From Ignelater luminosus (lineage: Eukaryota; Arthropoda; Insecta; Coleoptera; Elateridae): DNA of 64,000 nucleotides. Positions 35,640 through 49,029 of this stretch are shown here, piece after piece. Position 1 is the first letter of the stretch, and every line of letters begins with the position of its first letter. The notes under the pieces were generated by a model. That model ran no database searches. It saw only the letters and a list, made by a program, of their open reading frames with translations, and was not told where the DNA came from. The translations under genes were made by a program, and so were the position numbers. Where the stretch lies: assembly GCA_011009095.1 (NCBI GenBank), contig VTPC01090891.1, positions 1 through 64,000 of the forward strand, given 5' to 3'.

Positions 35640-37780
35640 TTAAGACGTTTTTGCACTAAAAACAACGTTGCCCCCAACTTCACGCGTTTTTGCAAATATT
35701 TTAATATATCTTTATGCAACCGAGCTTTCTTCCCTCTCTTGGGAGTTGTCCAGTACCCAGTGTACTGCAGCCTATTGTGCTACTCCCATTGATTTTACTG
35801 CACCCATTCCAGTACTCTACTACCCTGTAGTAACCTTCGCAAATCTTTCACTGGGTGAGTGATAAACATGTTTGGTTCTGTTTATGTTGACCGATAAATG
35901 ATCTACCTTCTGCGTGCCAAAACATCGAATTTGCACAGTATGTGTTCAACTGTTTCTGGTTTCTTGTTGCGCATCCTGCAATGTAGGTCTTCATGATACA
36001 CGTCCATTTTATTTAGATGCCTTTTTACACATGCATACTCTGTAAGGTATTCTACTACTACTGTTCTTTTTCCAAATGGATTATCTATAATTATAAGATT
36101 TCCATGTCTTTCTTTTGGTAAGGTTTGCCAATGTGTATGTTGGTGTTTGATTCATTTTCTTACTTGCTCATGGACTGTACATTTGGTACTTCAGAGCAGG
36201 TCCTGGGCCAAAGTAGTGTTTCTGATGCTCTCTAAGCCAGTACATCAGCTTCTTCATTAACTTCAATCCTTCGATGTTCTGGTGCCCAGATTAGTTTTAC
36301 TGTGTTCTGATCTGCTATTCTTTCTAGTTTTTCAAGGAATTTTGATATTAGCCTAGACGTTATTTTTGGGTTTGCTAAAGCCTATCTGTGAATATCTAGA
36401 TCCTTATTTTGTTTTTTTCTGCGCACATTGCAGAATAGCTTATGTTTCCCCTTGGAATACGCAATTATGGCGCCCGCCCTAGCGGGAACCTGTAGTCACT
36501 TTTTGTTTGTCCTTTATAATCATTTACCCCAAACCCTGTCTCTGTTCTAGACCTGGCTCTATAACTAAGTCTGCATTTCGCAGATTAATCTGCAGCTTCT
36601 TCGTCCCCATTCTCTTCGATCTCATATGATAATCTCTAGAAGGGAATCAAAATTGTATTTGGGTGTCATATGGTGTGTCTTTGTGTTTATGTCTGGTTCT
36701 TCCATTTAATCTTTTATTGTTATGTGTCCTGCAATCTGTTTGGTACATTACTCAGTTGATTTCCGAGGTTTTAAAGGCCTATTATAGTTTCTCGCCCGAT
36801 CACTACGTGCAAGAACGGTACATTTAGTAGTGTCTCCATTAGCTCCGACGAAAGTGCTTTTTATCCACCTCTAATGCTTAGACAGGTAGTCTTTGCAGCT
36901 TGCTTGGTCTTTCAATCGTCGTCGTTTGTAGCGTTTTTGTGCGCCATACCAAAAAACTAATACATCACGGATGGCTTGAATCCCCCATGTTTTACCACGT
37001 GTGTGTTTGGTTATCACTAGAATAGTCTCTGCCTTTCTAGTTATTTTCTCTATTATGTTATAATAGTGAGCCTAGAACCCAATTTTAGATAACTTATCTC
37101 CTCCGACATTTTGTAGTTTCGTTCCTTAAAATTTTAATGGTTCTAGTCCCATTAATTTCCTTCCTCGTGTGAATGGTCGCTTTAGAGTAATTGAGCTTCA
37201 AGCCCTCTTCTTTCCGTTCATTCTTGTATAAGATTTAGGACATCTTGCATTCGTTCCCTAACTGTACCATTAGATCTGCATTGGGTCAAGACTACTACGT
37301 CGTCTGACTAGCCCAAGGGTAGTTCCATTTTGGGTGATGATCCTGAGCAACCCATTTACGGCATTCACTGCCACAGTCTCACTCATGCATGAAGCATGCA
37401 TTCTACCTATTTACAGCTTCTGTACTTCATTCTTTGGAGCAATTTGTGAATGAATTAAACAAAATGTTGTCAAAAACTTCTCCTATATCCAAAAATGCTC
37501 CTAGAAGCACTTGTTTGTTTTCCAGAACATATTTTACCTTCTGAACTAGATGTGCTGTTCCTGTTGATGTTCCTACAACGTAAGCATACTGGTTCTGGTG
37601 TAGTGGTTTGTTCGCCACTATTCCGTCCTTGATATACCTACTTATAGTTTTTCTAGTGTATTAAGTACAAAGGACATAAGACTTATTGATCTCAGGCATT
37701 AGCAATACCTTGTTCAGTCTTGTTAGGTTTTGGTATAGTACAAAAGCAACTCTAATTAGTCTTTTGTTCTTCAGTATATA
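35640..37780 (-). mobile_element. Decayed I/R1-type LINE with reverse transcriptase and RNase H
   Basis: On the minus strand the order is: reverse transcriptase entry PLHQNQYAYVVGTSTGTA, then KVKYVLENKQVLLGAFLDIGEVFDN (about 37615-37455; the GAFLDIEGAFDN block); RERMQDVLNLIQE (about 37260-37220) and KITRKAETILVITKHTRGKTWG (about 37055-36990), typical of the thumb. An RNase H follows with NPKITSRLISKFLEKLERIADQNTVKLIWAPEHRRIEVNEEADVLA (about 36380-36245), where the W-P-H-GI-NE-AD-LA block is diagnostic. The C-terminal HLNKMDVYHEDLHCR plus ETVEHILCKF zinc-knuckle-like region (about 36020-35925) comes next. A VKDLRRLLQGSRVLEW tail reaches about 35800. Stops and frameshifts abound. RNase H separates it from jockey-type copies in this window. 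Confidence 0.78.
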
Positions 37781-39054
37781 TCTCAGAATCGAGCTGGTTT
37801 TGAGCTTTATAATATACAGGAAGTTTGCACGCTTTTGCAGAAGAACTAGATAAATGCCGACTAGTCTCGGAGGTTTAAAAGGCTCAATGAGTTAATTGCC
37901 CATTTTATTTTCTTTTGACCGATTACTTTCCTAACAACCAGCTAATCTGCATTGAAGTTCTGCAGTTCTATTTGCTGTTAAAATAATTAAGCTATTTGAG
38001 GTTTAGGGAAATGAACCCCAAATAGTTCTTTCGGGGTTTCTTCTCCTGTTTTGATGTACTCCTTTGTATTTGTTTTAAGAAAATTTATTGAGCGCTGAAA
38101 GACTTTGTAAGGTATTCTTCGGGGTTTGGAATATTGAAGAGTCTTTTGTATCTTTTTGCATCTTCTTCATGACTATCTATTTGCACAGGCATTGGACGTT
38201 TTCGCTTCGTAAGTGACTGGAAATGCACTGCTGTTGAGTCCGCTGAGTGCTCCTGAACTGAACGGTTTTGCGAAAACAGTGTTATGAAAAACAAATTCAG
38301 TTCTAATGTCAATTTCTAATACTTTCATAAACTGTTGACACTATAAGCCCAAATCATAACAATGTCGGGCTCTGTTGCCACACCCAGTCATAATTAAAAT
38401 CTCTATGCAATCTTTTTATTTAAATTTCATGATTTCGAGTTTATAATGTCAAACAATTTGTGAAAGTATCGGAAATTGACATTACTAGCTGAATTTGTTT
38501 CTCATAACGTCCTTTCTCGCGAAAAAATTGCTTAACAGTTTTCACCCATTTTCTCGATTTTGTTTTTAGAAATAACCCTAGCGATACTACATTTTTGAAA
38601 TCGTCTAGAAGAATACTTTCCAAAAGTGGACTTAGCAATGCCGCCGACATCAGATTAGACATCTTGTGTCTAGTAATACCTTGATACTAAGGTACCAGTC
38701 GTACTATTACTTATTGAAATAACGAATTTATGCAAAACTTAGGGGCGCAGCATTTATTCAACATGGTTTGTTTTGTTGGTGATTTAAGTAGGTTGATAGT
38801 ATGATTACCCAAATTGTTTTATTACAGAATTATAAAAATGCTGCATAGAAATTCCTTAATTTAAAGTCTTTTATTTAAGACATTTTATGAGCAGATACCT
38901 AAATGATTTGGTTCAACCTTCTCCTCGTGTTGCTGAGATAAGATACACTGCAATTTCAAATTTTCATTTACATGTCTTGATTCCATATTGAATCACAGCT
39001 AATTTCAATTGATCAAAAATCATTGACGTGAAATTCATTAGTTTTTTGAAATGT
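37781..39054. other. Intergenic DNA, no gene seen
   Basis: Minus-strand frames at 38085-38312 and 38441-38662 have no known motif. The first (KRKRPMPVQIDSHEEDAKRYKRLF) has a basic, nuclear-localisation-like stretch, but nothing else supports a gene. It might belong to the 5' part of the adjacent LINE. Confidence 0.35.
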
Positions 39055-40183
39055 TTTAAATTTGTTCTCGTGGACAAGTTGATATTGCATTCATTTCTAA
39101 GACGTTACTTGACGTATCCACGTAGCGACAATAGGATTTGTTCTTCCTTTGTAGTAGTTGTATAAAGTTATGGCAGAATTCCATAAAAAATGACTTTATT
39201 GCATTCGAAAGCGCATCCTACTGCATAGTTTTTTTTATGAGCGAGTTGACAAGGTTTTAAGACTTGACATATTAGCGCAATTGTGGCTTCCTTCTTCCTT
39301 TACAGTGTTTGACTTTGTATACGTATTACGTACAAAGAGTTATGACGGAATTCCATAAAAATTGCCAAGGTATTTTTTTTGGGCAAATCGACAGCCTTTT
39401 TAAGGCGGTACTTGACACGCCGGTGGCGGCGGTGGGGCTTTCTTCTTACTTTATAGTGCATGAAGCTGTACACATAAAGAACGTTATGGCAAAATTCCAT
39501 AAAAATTGTCGTGGTATTTCTTTGTGGGCAAGTTGCCAGCTTTTTAAAGCGATACTTGATACACCAATGACGGTATGATTTTCTTCTAGTTAGCGTTCGA
39601 CGTTGTACACATAAAAAGTTTTATGGCAGAATTCCATAAAAATTGTCGTGGTATTGGCTTTATTACATTCGAAAGTGCATTCTACAGCATAATTTATTCG
39701 TTGTCGTCAAGTTAGGATGGTTTCTAAGACGGTACTTAGCATACCAGCAGCAGGTAACTTTCTGCTTCTTTCTTTATAATGTTCGACTTTGTATACATAA
39801 GAGGAGCTATGGCAGAATTCATTAGAGATCTTTGTAGTGTTAGCTTTATTACATTTGAAAGCACACGCTACAGCATAATTATTTTCTTTGCGAGCAAATT
39901 GGCATAATTTCTAATCGACCAACAACAATGTGGTTTTCTCCTTGGTTTATAGTGTTCGACATAAAGAGAGTTATGGTAAAACTTCATGAAAATCGTCATT
40001 TTATTGGCTTTATTGCATTTGAAGATTTTTCTCTTTTTTTTGGGCAAGCTGGCATTATATTTCAAGATGTTACTTGACAAACAAGCAGCAGTATGGCTTT
40101 GTTCTTTCTTTGTGGCATTCGACTTGGTATACGTAAGAAGTGTTGTAAACTTCCATAAAGATTACAGTGGTATTGGTATTGAC
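39055..40183 (+). repeat. Diverged tandem array, about seven units of 135-185 bp
   Basis: The word TTATGGCAGAATTCCATAAA and close variants recurs at about 39169, 39341, 39485, 39621, 39806, 39971 and 40142. Each is followed by (AT)TG-CGTGG-ATT, often GGCTTTATTACATT-GAAAG, a GGCAAGTTG-like block, a GACGGTACTTGACA-like block, a TTCTTCTTTCTTTATAGTG block and TTCGAC-TTGTA-ACATAAAGAG. Unit length varies through internal indels. Short open frames here (such as 39309-39578) are by-products of the repeat. It is probably an old minisatellite or satellite fragment. Confidence 0.85.
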
Positions 40184-40385
40184 GAACCGAACCGTCAGAT
40201 CTCCATACTTCCCTCCTGGCCGACCAAGCCGAACACGTTGCGGGATGTTTTAGACGAAAGTTTGCAATCATCATCCTATCCTATCCTTGACCGCGTGCAG
40301 CATCGCTCACCAACCAAACCAAAAAATTTCATCTTGACCAAAAAGGCTCATGCCTATAGTGGCAATTATGATTTGACTTGACTTG
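40184..40385 (+). mobile_element. 202-bp insertion with 12-bp target duplication (LINE 3' end or SINE)
   Basis: A GC-richer segment is bounded by perfect copies of ATTGGTATTGAC at 40172-40183 and 40386-40397. It starts GAACCGAACCGTCAG and ends with a short repeat tail GATTTGACTTGACTTG. A long target duplication plus a simple-repeat tail is the mark of target-primed retroposition, so this is most likely a 5'-truncated LINE or a SINE inserted on the plus strand into the tandem array. The source family is not recognised. Confidence 0.7.
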
Positions 40386-40397
40386 ATTGGTATTGAC

Positions 40398-43300
40398 AAA
40401 AATAGTAATGCAAAGTTATAACCTGGCCAATGAAATTCCAACTACTTTGTATAGTAGATGTTTTTAGAAATATTTTTTTATTATATTTCTATGTTTATTT
40501 TAGACAATACTTACATAAATACTTTTTTTGGTTAAATTTTAGTCAAAGAGACCTGAGATTTCTTCTTTGTGTTTTTATTTATAATAGCTAGGTATTATTT
40601 GTGTCGTAATTTAAATTTTGTCTCCGTAGTTTTGACACTTACTTTAATGTCTCTAATATTATATTGGTATGAGATGTCTACCATATTATTACTTATTTCT
40701 GTAATTTACTTATAAATAGTGTAAATACTTTAAGGTATTAAATTTGATTGATGTGGGAAAATTGGATCAAGGACTAACAGATTTTAATTACGGTATTGCA
40801 TGCCATACACGCTACGATATTTAACTTTATTAGATTTTTATAAACGTATTTTTGTAATTCAACATCTGACAAAACAAAGTAACATTTGTCAATCTTCTAA
40901 ATACATCCAATTTTCTATTATTTTGCCCATTATTATCTTAAGAATAAAATGGAAAAAATAACTTATTAAAATGCGAAACTTACATGTCTTTTACAGGTTC
41001 TTCTAGCGTGTTTGAATACTGTAAAAAAAGTAACGGATGTTGCGTATTCGTTTTCAATTAGTCTAACAAAAGATATTTCTATTTTGTAATGGAAATAATT
41101 TCAAGTACACATAAATACTTTAATGACAGTAATATAAAGAATATCGCCATCACACGTAAACACATTATAAGTAGTGCAAGGTTTCTTTTATGAATATTTA
41201 TAATTGCTTTGCTCATTTATGAACAGAACTAACCTATACTATGCATATAAACTTCATTCATTTTACTCTTTCTTTTTTATTTTATTAAAATTAGCTTTCA
41301 TTTACCCGTATTTGAAGCAACATATAGACACGGTAAGAGTTACAGTAATTATATATGGAACTCGGTTTGTATGTTAATCTGACAATTCCCAAATCCAGTC
41401 TTTTTTTCTGCCAACACATAAATTTCCTGCAATTCAACTTGAAACCTTGCTACTTGCAACGCATGAGTGAATTTATTGTGTACGATTAATACCATTAATA
41501 CTAATATACAAGCAGTTATTTAAGATCAAGTTTTAGTACAATTTTCTTTAGACCTACTACCAAAAGTTGTTTGAATGTAACTTTTTTTCTCTCTTCAAAG
41601 TCCGGGACAAGTTAAGAAATATCGCAAATTAATTGATTTATAACGATAATACACTGACATATATGCAAGTTAATGACTAATGGTGGAAAGGGTTAAAAAG
41701 TTGTTTTTTGCGACTTTTTAGGTCAAATTGCAAAAAGTGTCAGGTAAGAATATTTTAGTAAAGCGATAAAACACAAGTGGAAATATTAAAACGTTTCTTA
41801 AAAATAAATTACCGTTTTAATTGTTTTATGCGTAACACGGTATTAAAACGTTGAAAATATCAGGGACTTTTACAAAGTTTAGAAAATTTAGGTTATATTT
41901 TGAGAAATCTAAAAATCTAAATAAATCTGTAATTAAAATGTGAAGATTATAGTCTATAGTGTAATCGGATACTTTAAGTTTTACGTTACTATAGATAATA
42001 ATTAATAACAAAGCAATTACTTAATGAAAACGTGTTTGGTTGAAAGTCATTAATGATTTCTCGTTCAGAAGCTGTTCCAGGAAGGACATTATGCATTTGC
42101 ATTAAAGATCTAAAAGAAGATATAATTTAGAATTAGGAAGAGCGTGGTGAAGAAGGTCAACAGTATCCATAAAGAGAATGACATTTCCAACAAACAATTT
42201 TAATAAAATCATTTATTATCAGACATAAATACTTGAAAAGGAAATAAAAGAATGAATCAGGAAGAGAAAAGTAGAAGTTTGTTTATAGAATTTTTTAAAA
42301 CTTGAACTTGACTGGTAATTTATTATTCCTTTAATGCACGTAAAATGCAGTTTCCAGGTGTTGCTCTCATTTCGTACCATGTCGTGTTTGCTTGTTGAGT
42401 TTACTCCGTTTTTATCAGCTGCTTTTTAGTTTTTCCTGTGCAGGTATCATCTTATTAGTTGTCTCTCTCTACGAAGCTGGTACTACTATGAAACAGATGA
42501 AGATTTAAATTAACGGTTAAAATGGATATTTGGACATTTACCTTGTATAAAAAACAAACGTCTGCTTTGGGATATTAAACAAAAGCCGGTAACAGATGCA
42601 AGATGTTTCATTTAGAATGATTGAGAGGACTATTTGCTTTTGCTGTATATGTTACAATAAACCATCCAATTTCTTCCTGTATCTGTTACCTTTATTTAAT
42701 ACATTACCACTAGCAATTCTTCTTCTGTAAGTATTTTTGCTTAGAAACAGCTATAGCAAGTATGGAAACTATCTCTTTGCGAAATTTCATTTTGCATATG
42801 TTTCAAAGGATGCGTCGTTTTCAAGTCAAATAAGGTTTCCGAAACTTTCTTCTAAGCTTATGGTTCCGTGCTAGATTTATTTGCATTCAATAAAACTAAA
42901 TATTTTGCTATTGTTAATACTGCAAGGTGTCTATTCTTTACAAAATCTTATTGTTGATATCAAAAGAGGCAAGAACATATTTCTTTTTTCCATTGGGGGC
43001 ATGCCACTTTATATACTCACAAGCTCCTCTTTAGCTAAGATTGGAATTTAGGAAGGATAAAGGTAAGGATGGAATAAGATAACTAATTTTGTAAAAATTT
43101 CTCTTTTGGGTTTCACAGTATGTGAACCAAATGTTATTATAGGTTTGTGAAGTGGCCTTTGGTTATCATGCTTGGTGATATCATAGTTATTTTGATTATT
43201 ATATTTTATTCGTGTTTGTTTCTTGGAAACATTCAAAATCTTCCTTCTTTCATCCTGCAGAATGTACTGTATCCATCCAAACTCTAGATGTTGAAATCTA

Positions 43301-44953
43301 CATTATTGAATTCAAAACAAACAAAGAAAACCGTAAATGAATCACGAAGAAGCTGTTTTATTTGCAGCTTAAATCATTTGCTCAGTTGTTTTAAGAGGAG
43401 CCCTCATTACAAAGAACCTAAAAGAGATTGACGTTGGTAAGTAAACAGAACTTTTTCCAAATGCTTGAATTTGAATTTTTCCTTGTCCTTATTTACAAGA
43501 ATCTTTAAACTGCTCTAAGAATTATTGCAATTATAGAATTCTGGCTTTGCTCATAGTCCAGAAACTCAGTAATAAAGGCAAAATATTAATTCCATCTCAA
43601 TCATGTCAGTAATGTACTGGTGGTTACCTGAAGAAAAAGATTTGTTAAACAATAGCACGCTTTAACTACCTCTTCAACAATTAAAATGCTTATTTCCTGT
43701 AAAACATTTTTTTGAACACCTGGACATGTTTGCTTACAGATATTAACCTTGCACTTTCGTGCAAATATGAAGTACATTGAGTATGCCACTTTGCTGTATT
43801 CAATATATATAGACAGTATGGTAAACCATCGATTGCGAGTCTAAAGGCTTGCTCGCTTGATGAGATATCATCTTTCGTAGGCTTTTTAATACTTTTAATC
43901 AGACAGAAAATAAGATATTTAAAATGAATGAAGACAGTAACCTCCGTCGTCTATGACGTTAAATCCAAGATTAGCCCAACGTAGGCTCAAAAATTCTACT
44001 CTTAAACTTTTAAGTCTTAAAATGACAGGATACCAAAAAGTTTTACAATTTGTGTTTGCGTTTCTCGGCACTAGACTAGAGTAATTTAGTCTTTTAGTAG
44101 AGAGAAGATCCCATTTACAGTTTAAAACCGTAAGTTAGTCTTATACATAGATTGTAGTTTGCAACACTGACAGATAACGATGACACATTTACATCTAAAT
44201 TCTGCAAATTTTGAAGATGTTTCTCAAAGACTTGTGTTCATTAAGAAATCGTAACCTAACCATCCAAACTTAAGCAGGTTATAAAAATATCTTGCTGCAT
44301 CGTTGCCACGTCTCAAAAGAGACTTGATATTTTAAAATTCCAACCAATCGATCATTTGGCAATACAGAAATTATGTTGCCAAGCGTTCTTACTTACTCCT
44401 TAAACTTTTTGGATCGGCATTGGGCTTTTTGAGCCGAAACCACTCGACTTTTAGGTTGATTAGGCTGTAAGGAATGATGAAGCTTGTTTAGTTACAGATT
44501 TTTCAAACAGCTAAACAGATCTTCATTCGTATATTATATACGCTACATGACACTTTATTTTTGTCTTATTTTAGTGTAGTAGTAGTAGCAGTAGTAGCTA
44601 ATGGTAAGATTCTACCAATAAGAGTATAGTCGAGTCTGGGGAGCAATCAAATTCTATTTTAATCTGAGTTCTTCTCAAAAAAAGAAAAATATATTTACAA
44701 CAGAATAATGTATAGGATGCATTGATCATTTTGTAAAGCCAGCTTCTATGGCAATTCATAGCATCTACTGAAAATACTTACGCTATCTTCACCTAATTCT
44801 AAAAATTGACGTTTTTGCTGAAATGAATCATTTGACAGAACTAAAAATTCAAAACGTTCGAAATTATACATAAGTATCATAATAATTCTAATGGATTCTC
44901 ATTAACTAATTCAACAAACAAACAAAAGACCCCTACAGTCTTTATGGGTTTTG
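40398..44953. other. AT-rich intergenic DNA, no gene seen
   Basis: No domain-bearing frame. A short (TAG)n/(CAG) microsatellite lies at about 44574-44597. Small frames at 41826-42011, 43048-43236 and 43601-43789 look like chance. Confidence 0.5.
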
Positions 44954-45560
44954 GCCCTTGGTGAAATTGGCTGAAACAGTAGTATATTTTAGTTTTTGAC
45001 TCACTGATCACATGTTTTCATGAAAATAAGTATATCAACCCTTATATCACCGAAAACTGAGTAATATAATTTATCTAGTATTATGAAAATCAAACATGCG
45101 TTTCATTAAAAAAATTCAAGTTTGTGCGATATCTCAAAAACAGAACAAGTAACTACCGCACAGTCATTGTAATTCGATAGAGCCCGATTGTATCTAAAAC
45201 TCCTTTCTTTGCGCATTTCTTATATTTTCATTTCTTTAAGACAGATTTTAATTTAAAGAAATTGACTCGTTATGTTATCTAGTAGACTGCATTTTTTAAA
45301 GACAACAAGAACACCAGTAAACTGACCCTTCGACTCGGCAACTTTTATCCCACTTAACCGACTTCGTATCTCTCGCCCTTTACGAGATCCCAATGGTGAA
45401 CCTCGAATTTTGGACACACATACAGATCTTAGAATAAACTAAACTGAAATATTTCATTACCCGCTTTTGAAACATAGCAATCCCAAATTTTTGCCCTTGG
45501 TGAAATTGGCTGAAACAGTAGTATGTTTTAAATTTTGACTCACTGATCACATGTTTTCAT
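44954..45560 (+). repeat. Dispersed repeat copy 1 flanked by 68-bp direct repeats
   Basis: Direct repeats of 68 bp (44954-45021 and 45493-45560) align without gaps and differ at about three positions; they begin GCCCTTGGTGAAATTGGC and end CATGTTTTCAT. The 471 bp between them (45022-45492) are strongly similar, in the same orientation, to 52506-52998. The direct repeat is not present near the second copy, so it belongs to this site rather than to the repeat itself. Confidence 0.85.
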
Positions 45561-48500
45561 AGGCATGAAACTTGAAAATGGCTAACCTCTTTTACTACAG
45601 CCTACATAGAACTTATTTTTACCCGCACACTAAGTCATACCGGGTACCTCTTTTTTGTGTTTTTTTTGACAGAAATTCAACATCTCTGAATGGAGTTGTA
45701 GCGACACCACAGATGGTCTCCTACTTTTTGAGCAAATCAAAGCTTAGCCCGAGTTTAATTAAAACCGATTTAAGAAGGTAATCGTAAGGCGATGCCCGAT
45801 TATGTGTTACTATAGATAGCTCGATGGAAAATGAAATCCTACACCAAAGAGTGAAGGCGAAGCACAACTGTGTTTGTATATAGCTAACCTAAAAAAGTTA
45901 ATGGAAGACAAAACAAGACTGTGAGCCACCATAGGAAACCCGTTGTAAGACGGAGCCCCATTTGTTTTAGAGTATAGCTGGCACCTGATTTACAAAAGTC
46001 AATGGAGGGCAAGACTGATTATGTGCCTCTATAGATGGCTTGCTTTTGGATGAAGTACTACTAGTTGTTAGAAGTTAATTTTTAATAGTGCTTTGTTTAA
46101 TTTCTTATTTTAGAAATAACTGTCCATACATTTAAACTTCTATCAATCTATGAATGATGAGAAAAAAAGGTTTCAGTGCTTGACTATGACAGTCTTTAAT
46201 CTAACCTAAACAATCTTTTATTGTTAGAGCCATGCAAATCAATTCGGAAATTAATGTTTTTATCTGCATTGTCACATATGAAATAGAAGAGTACAATAAT
46301 CTAATTTTGACTTAAGACGGGCTAAATTCTGAAGCTAAGAATCAAAGCTCTTAAGAAAATATTATCGAGGCAAAAACAAAACAAAGTAAGCTAGCTTTTA
46401 GCAGTAGAAGTGTGTTTGTATAAGAAGACCTTGCTGTATGTGATAATTTCTACAGGAAGAAGTATTTTCGGTTCCTTTTTTTGTTTCCCAACTTTTGCAG
46501 CATTTATCCATTAATCTATTATTAAACAAAAAAAAGTTAATTTAGAGGTGACAATAGCAAGATGAGAAGATTGCAAGAATCTACACAGAGATGAACTGGG
46601 TCACCACGAAATCAAAATTCCCTCCAGAGCCTAGTGGTATTTGGAGCCGATCTGACTTCAAAGACTGTTGAGTGAAAGGGCTGCTATTAATAGTAAATAT
46701 TAATGAAATTCTTTTCTCTCGACACTGCAGTTTTAGTAAAAAGCACTCATCCTTTAGTTTCTTGACTTAGAAATTCTAGGTAGAACATGTGGAATTTAAT
46801 TTCATGCTACCAGAAGCTGATCAATATACATGAAAGTTTACTATAAACTCGACATTTTACCAGCTATCATAGGAGATCTTTTTTGTATGATCAATGGCGA
46901 GATTGTAATGAAAGTGAAAAAAAGTCATGGGAAAGAAATTTTGTTTCTGTTATGTTCTACAGTCCTAATTTTTTGCCATTTCTTCTATTAAATTAATTAA
47001 ATTCGTAGTCATCATTCAATTATGACGGAGATAAGAAAGATAATACTAAATGTATTTTGCCTTTGTTACCGCAATATTACTGTTTTCCACCCAGGAGGCT
47101 ATTTTCGAATTTGGTGCCCTGTGATTTTTGATCTATGACTCAAGAACTATAACATACTACACTATAGTTTCAACCAACTTTGCCAGAGACTAAGTGAAAA
47201 CGATAAGGATGGTGTGGTCATTAATAAAGATGCATTTGTCTTATTTGCAGGTAACTACATAATTTAAATTTAGAAAAGTTTAGCTTCTAGAGGTAAATTG
47301 CTTCAGCATCTTTTTTTGGGGTTAAATAGCCTACCCTTTAGAGATTCTGTAGTAAAAATAGAAAATGTTTTAAGATTCTAAGCGGCATCTATTACTGCAG
47401 ATACAAAAGGAACGAAGATAAAAAAAGACCTTAGCCATAGATTTTTAGGTTTTGCCTTAAAGCGTATCTACATTATGAGAATCTTGTACTGACTGCATTT
47501 AACCACATAAATCACATGTCCAACACTAAAAGCCTCTTTTAGGATACCATCAAGGTAACCTATCTCTTTTCCCTTCAGAAATTAATCATTTGTCCCGATA
47601 CATGTTTTCATATTTTTATCTATCCAGTCTCAAGGATATGCTCATACTGTGCATGAGCTTGAAAATAACTTTCCAGATTTTCACTACTGGTATAATCAAT
47701 ATAAACAAAAGGCCGCTCAGGTAATTTAACCTACAGTGCTTCCAATGAATTTTAGATTAAATCAATATTGTAATCATAGTTTCTACGTACTACTCCCTGA
47801 AGGGGTTTATAAACAAATAAACAAAAGCTTGAAGGATAAAAAAACTGTTTCAATTATAAAAAAAAGACCTTAAAATTCATAAACCAATCAAATAATATAC
47901 CTGTAAGGTAGTAAATAATAATATTATATTAAATCAATAAATTTTAAAATTATATCGAAATAACTTACCTACTTCTAAAAACAGACAATAGTAATTGCAT
48001 TAACTATAATGGCCTGGTGTTGTTTTTTGTGCTAACAAGACATCCTACATTTAAATGTCTTTGCTCTTTATAACTATCTGAATCCTTTTTTAAAAAATTA
48101 TGACAAGACAAGGTTGTTATATTTAATGTCAAACTAATAAATAGCATCAAAAACGCGTAAATCAATAAATAATCTGCAAACTACAATATAAAAATACTTA
48201 ACAACCGGATCAATTTATTTAAATGTTCATCATATTCAGGTCAGATCACTTAAGTTGTATGCACCGTACAGTACATTATAAGCGTTTTTATTGTTTTGCA
48301 TTGATTTGTTGTGCAGATTTTGCACATTTAAATAATTTATTTATGAATATGTAAACTGGCATTGCCATTCAGTATTCCACTAATAAAAATTTTCACCTTA
48401 CGTGCTTACCTACCACATAAATGTCATCAATTATTTATTTGTTTGTTTATACTTATTTCTGTATGATATCGTAATCATCTTTAATGTAATTATAACATAA

Positions 48501-49029
48501 TAAAAAAAAATTAAAAATGCAAATTTTGTTCTAATTCCTTAAAAATGTAGATGGAAATCAATTTATTATCATTTCCGATCTGATGTTTATCTGAAATTGA
48601 CATAAAATAAAATTTTTAGTTTATAACCGTCTGAAAACTAAAACTTGCATAATTTTCAACTTGAATAAGCAATTAATAAAGTGAAACGATTTCTTATTTA
48701 TTTTTTTTCTACATAATCACAGAAATATATAACAAGTTTTAAAATCTATATTTCGTAACATGGAAACGAGTACTTCCAAAGAGATAGAAGTGTAACAACT
48801 TTTTTTGTTCTTAACTTGGAACAAAATTTTAAAATGACCTCACTCATAAAACCGAGAGGAGATTGTAAAGTTCTTGATACACATTTTGGTATGAAAAATA
48901 AATGTTATATTCAATACATAACTAATTTATAAATAAATAACAAGAACAACCTTGATTAACAACGCATACTATTAACAAGAAACAAACAAACTATTAATAC
49001 ATATGCGTAAAGATCTTAATTACTGTAAT
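45561..49029. other. Intergenic DNA with a weak tandem pattern at 45795-46035
   Basis: Three similar segments at about 45795, 45915 and 46010 share (G)ACTG-TTATGTG-C-CTATAGATGGCTTG-like words and AATGGA-GACAAGAC, a degenerate repeat of roughly 100-120 bp. The remainder to 49029 is AT-rich with no supportable gene; the first part after 48690 may hold the 3' UTR of the gene at 49030. Confidence 0.4.

Noticed and set aside
39055-40183. Possible CRISPR-like array
   Set aside because: Units are 135-185 bp, diverged and adjacent without spacers; this is a eukaryotic tandem repeat.
39309-40381. Open frames within the tandem array and the 202-bp insertion
   Set aside because: Their repeated peptide (for example FHKNC-GI) arises from the DNA repeat unit; boundaries follow the repeat, not a gene.
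47150-47260. A short DKDGVVINKDAF reading resembling an EF-hand loop
   Set aside because: The loop lacks the full set of calcium-binding positions, is isolated, and stops close by on both sides.
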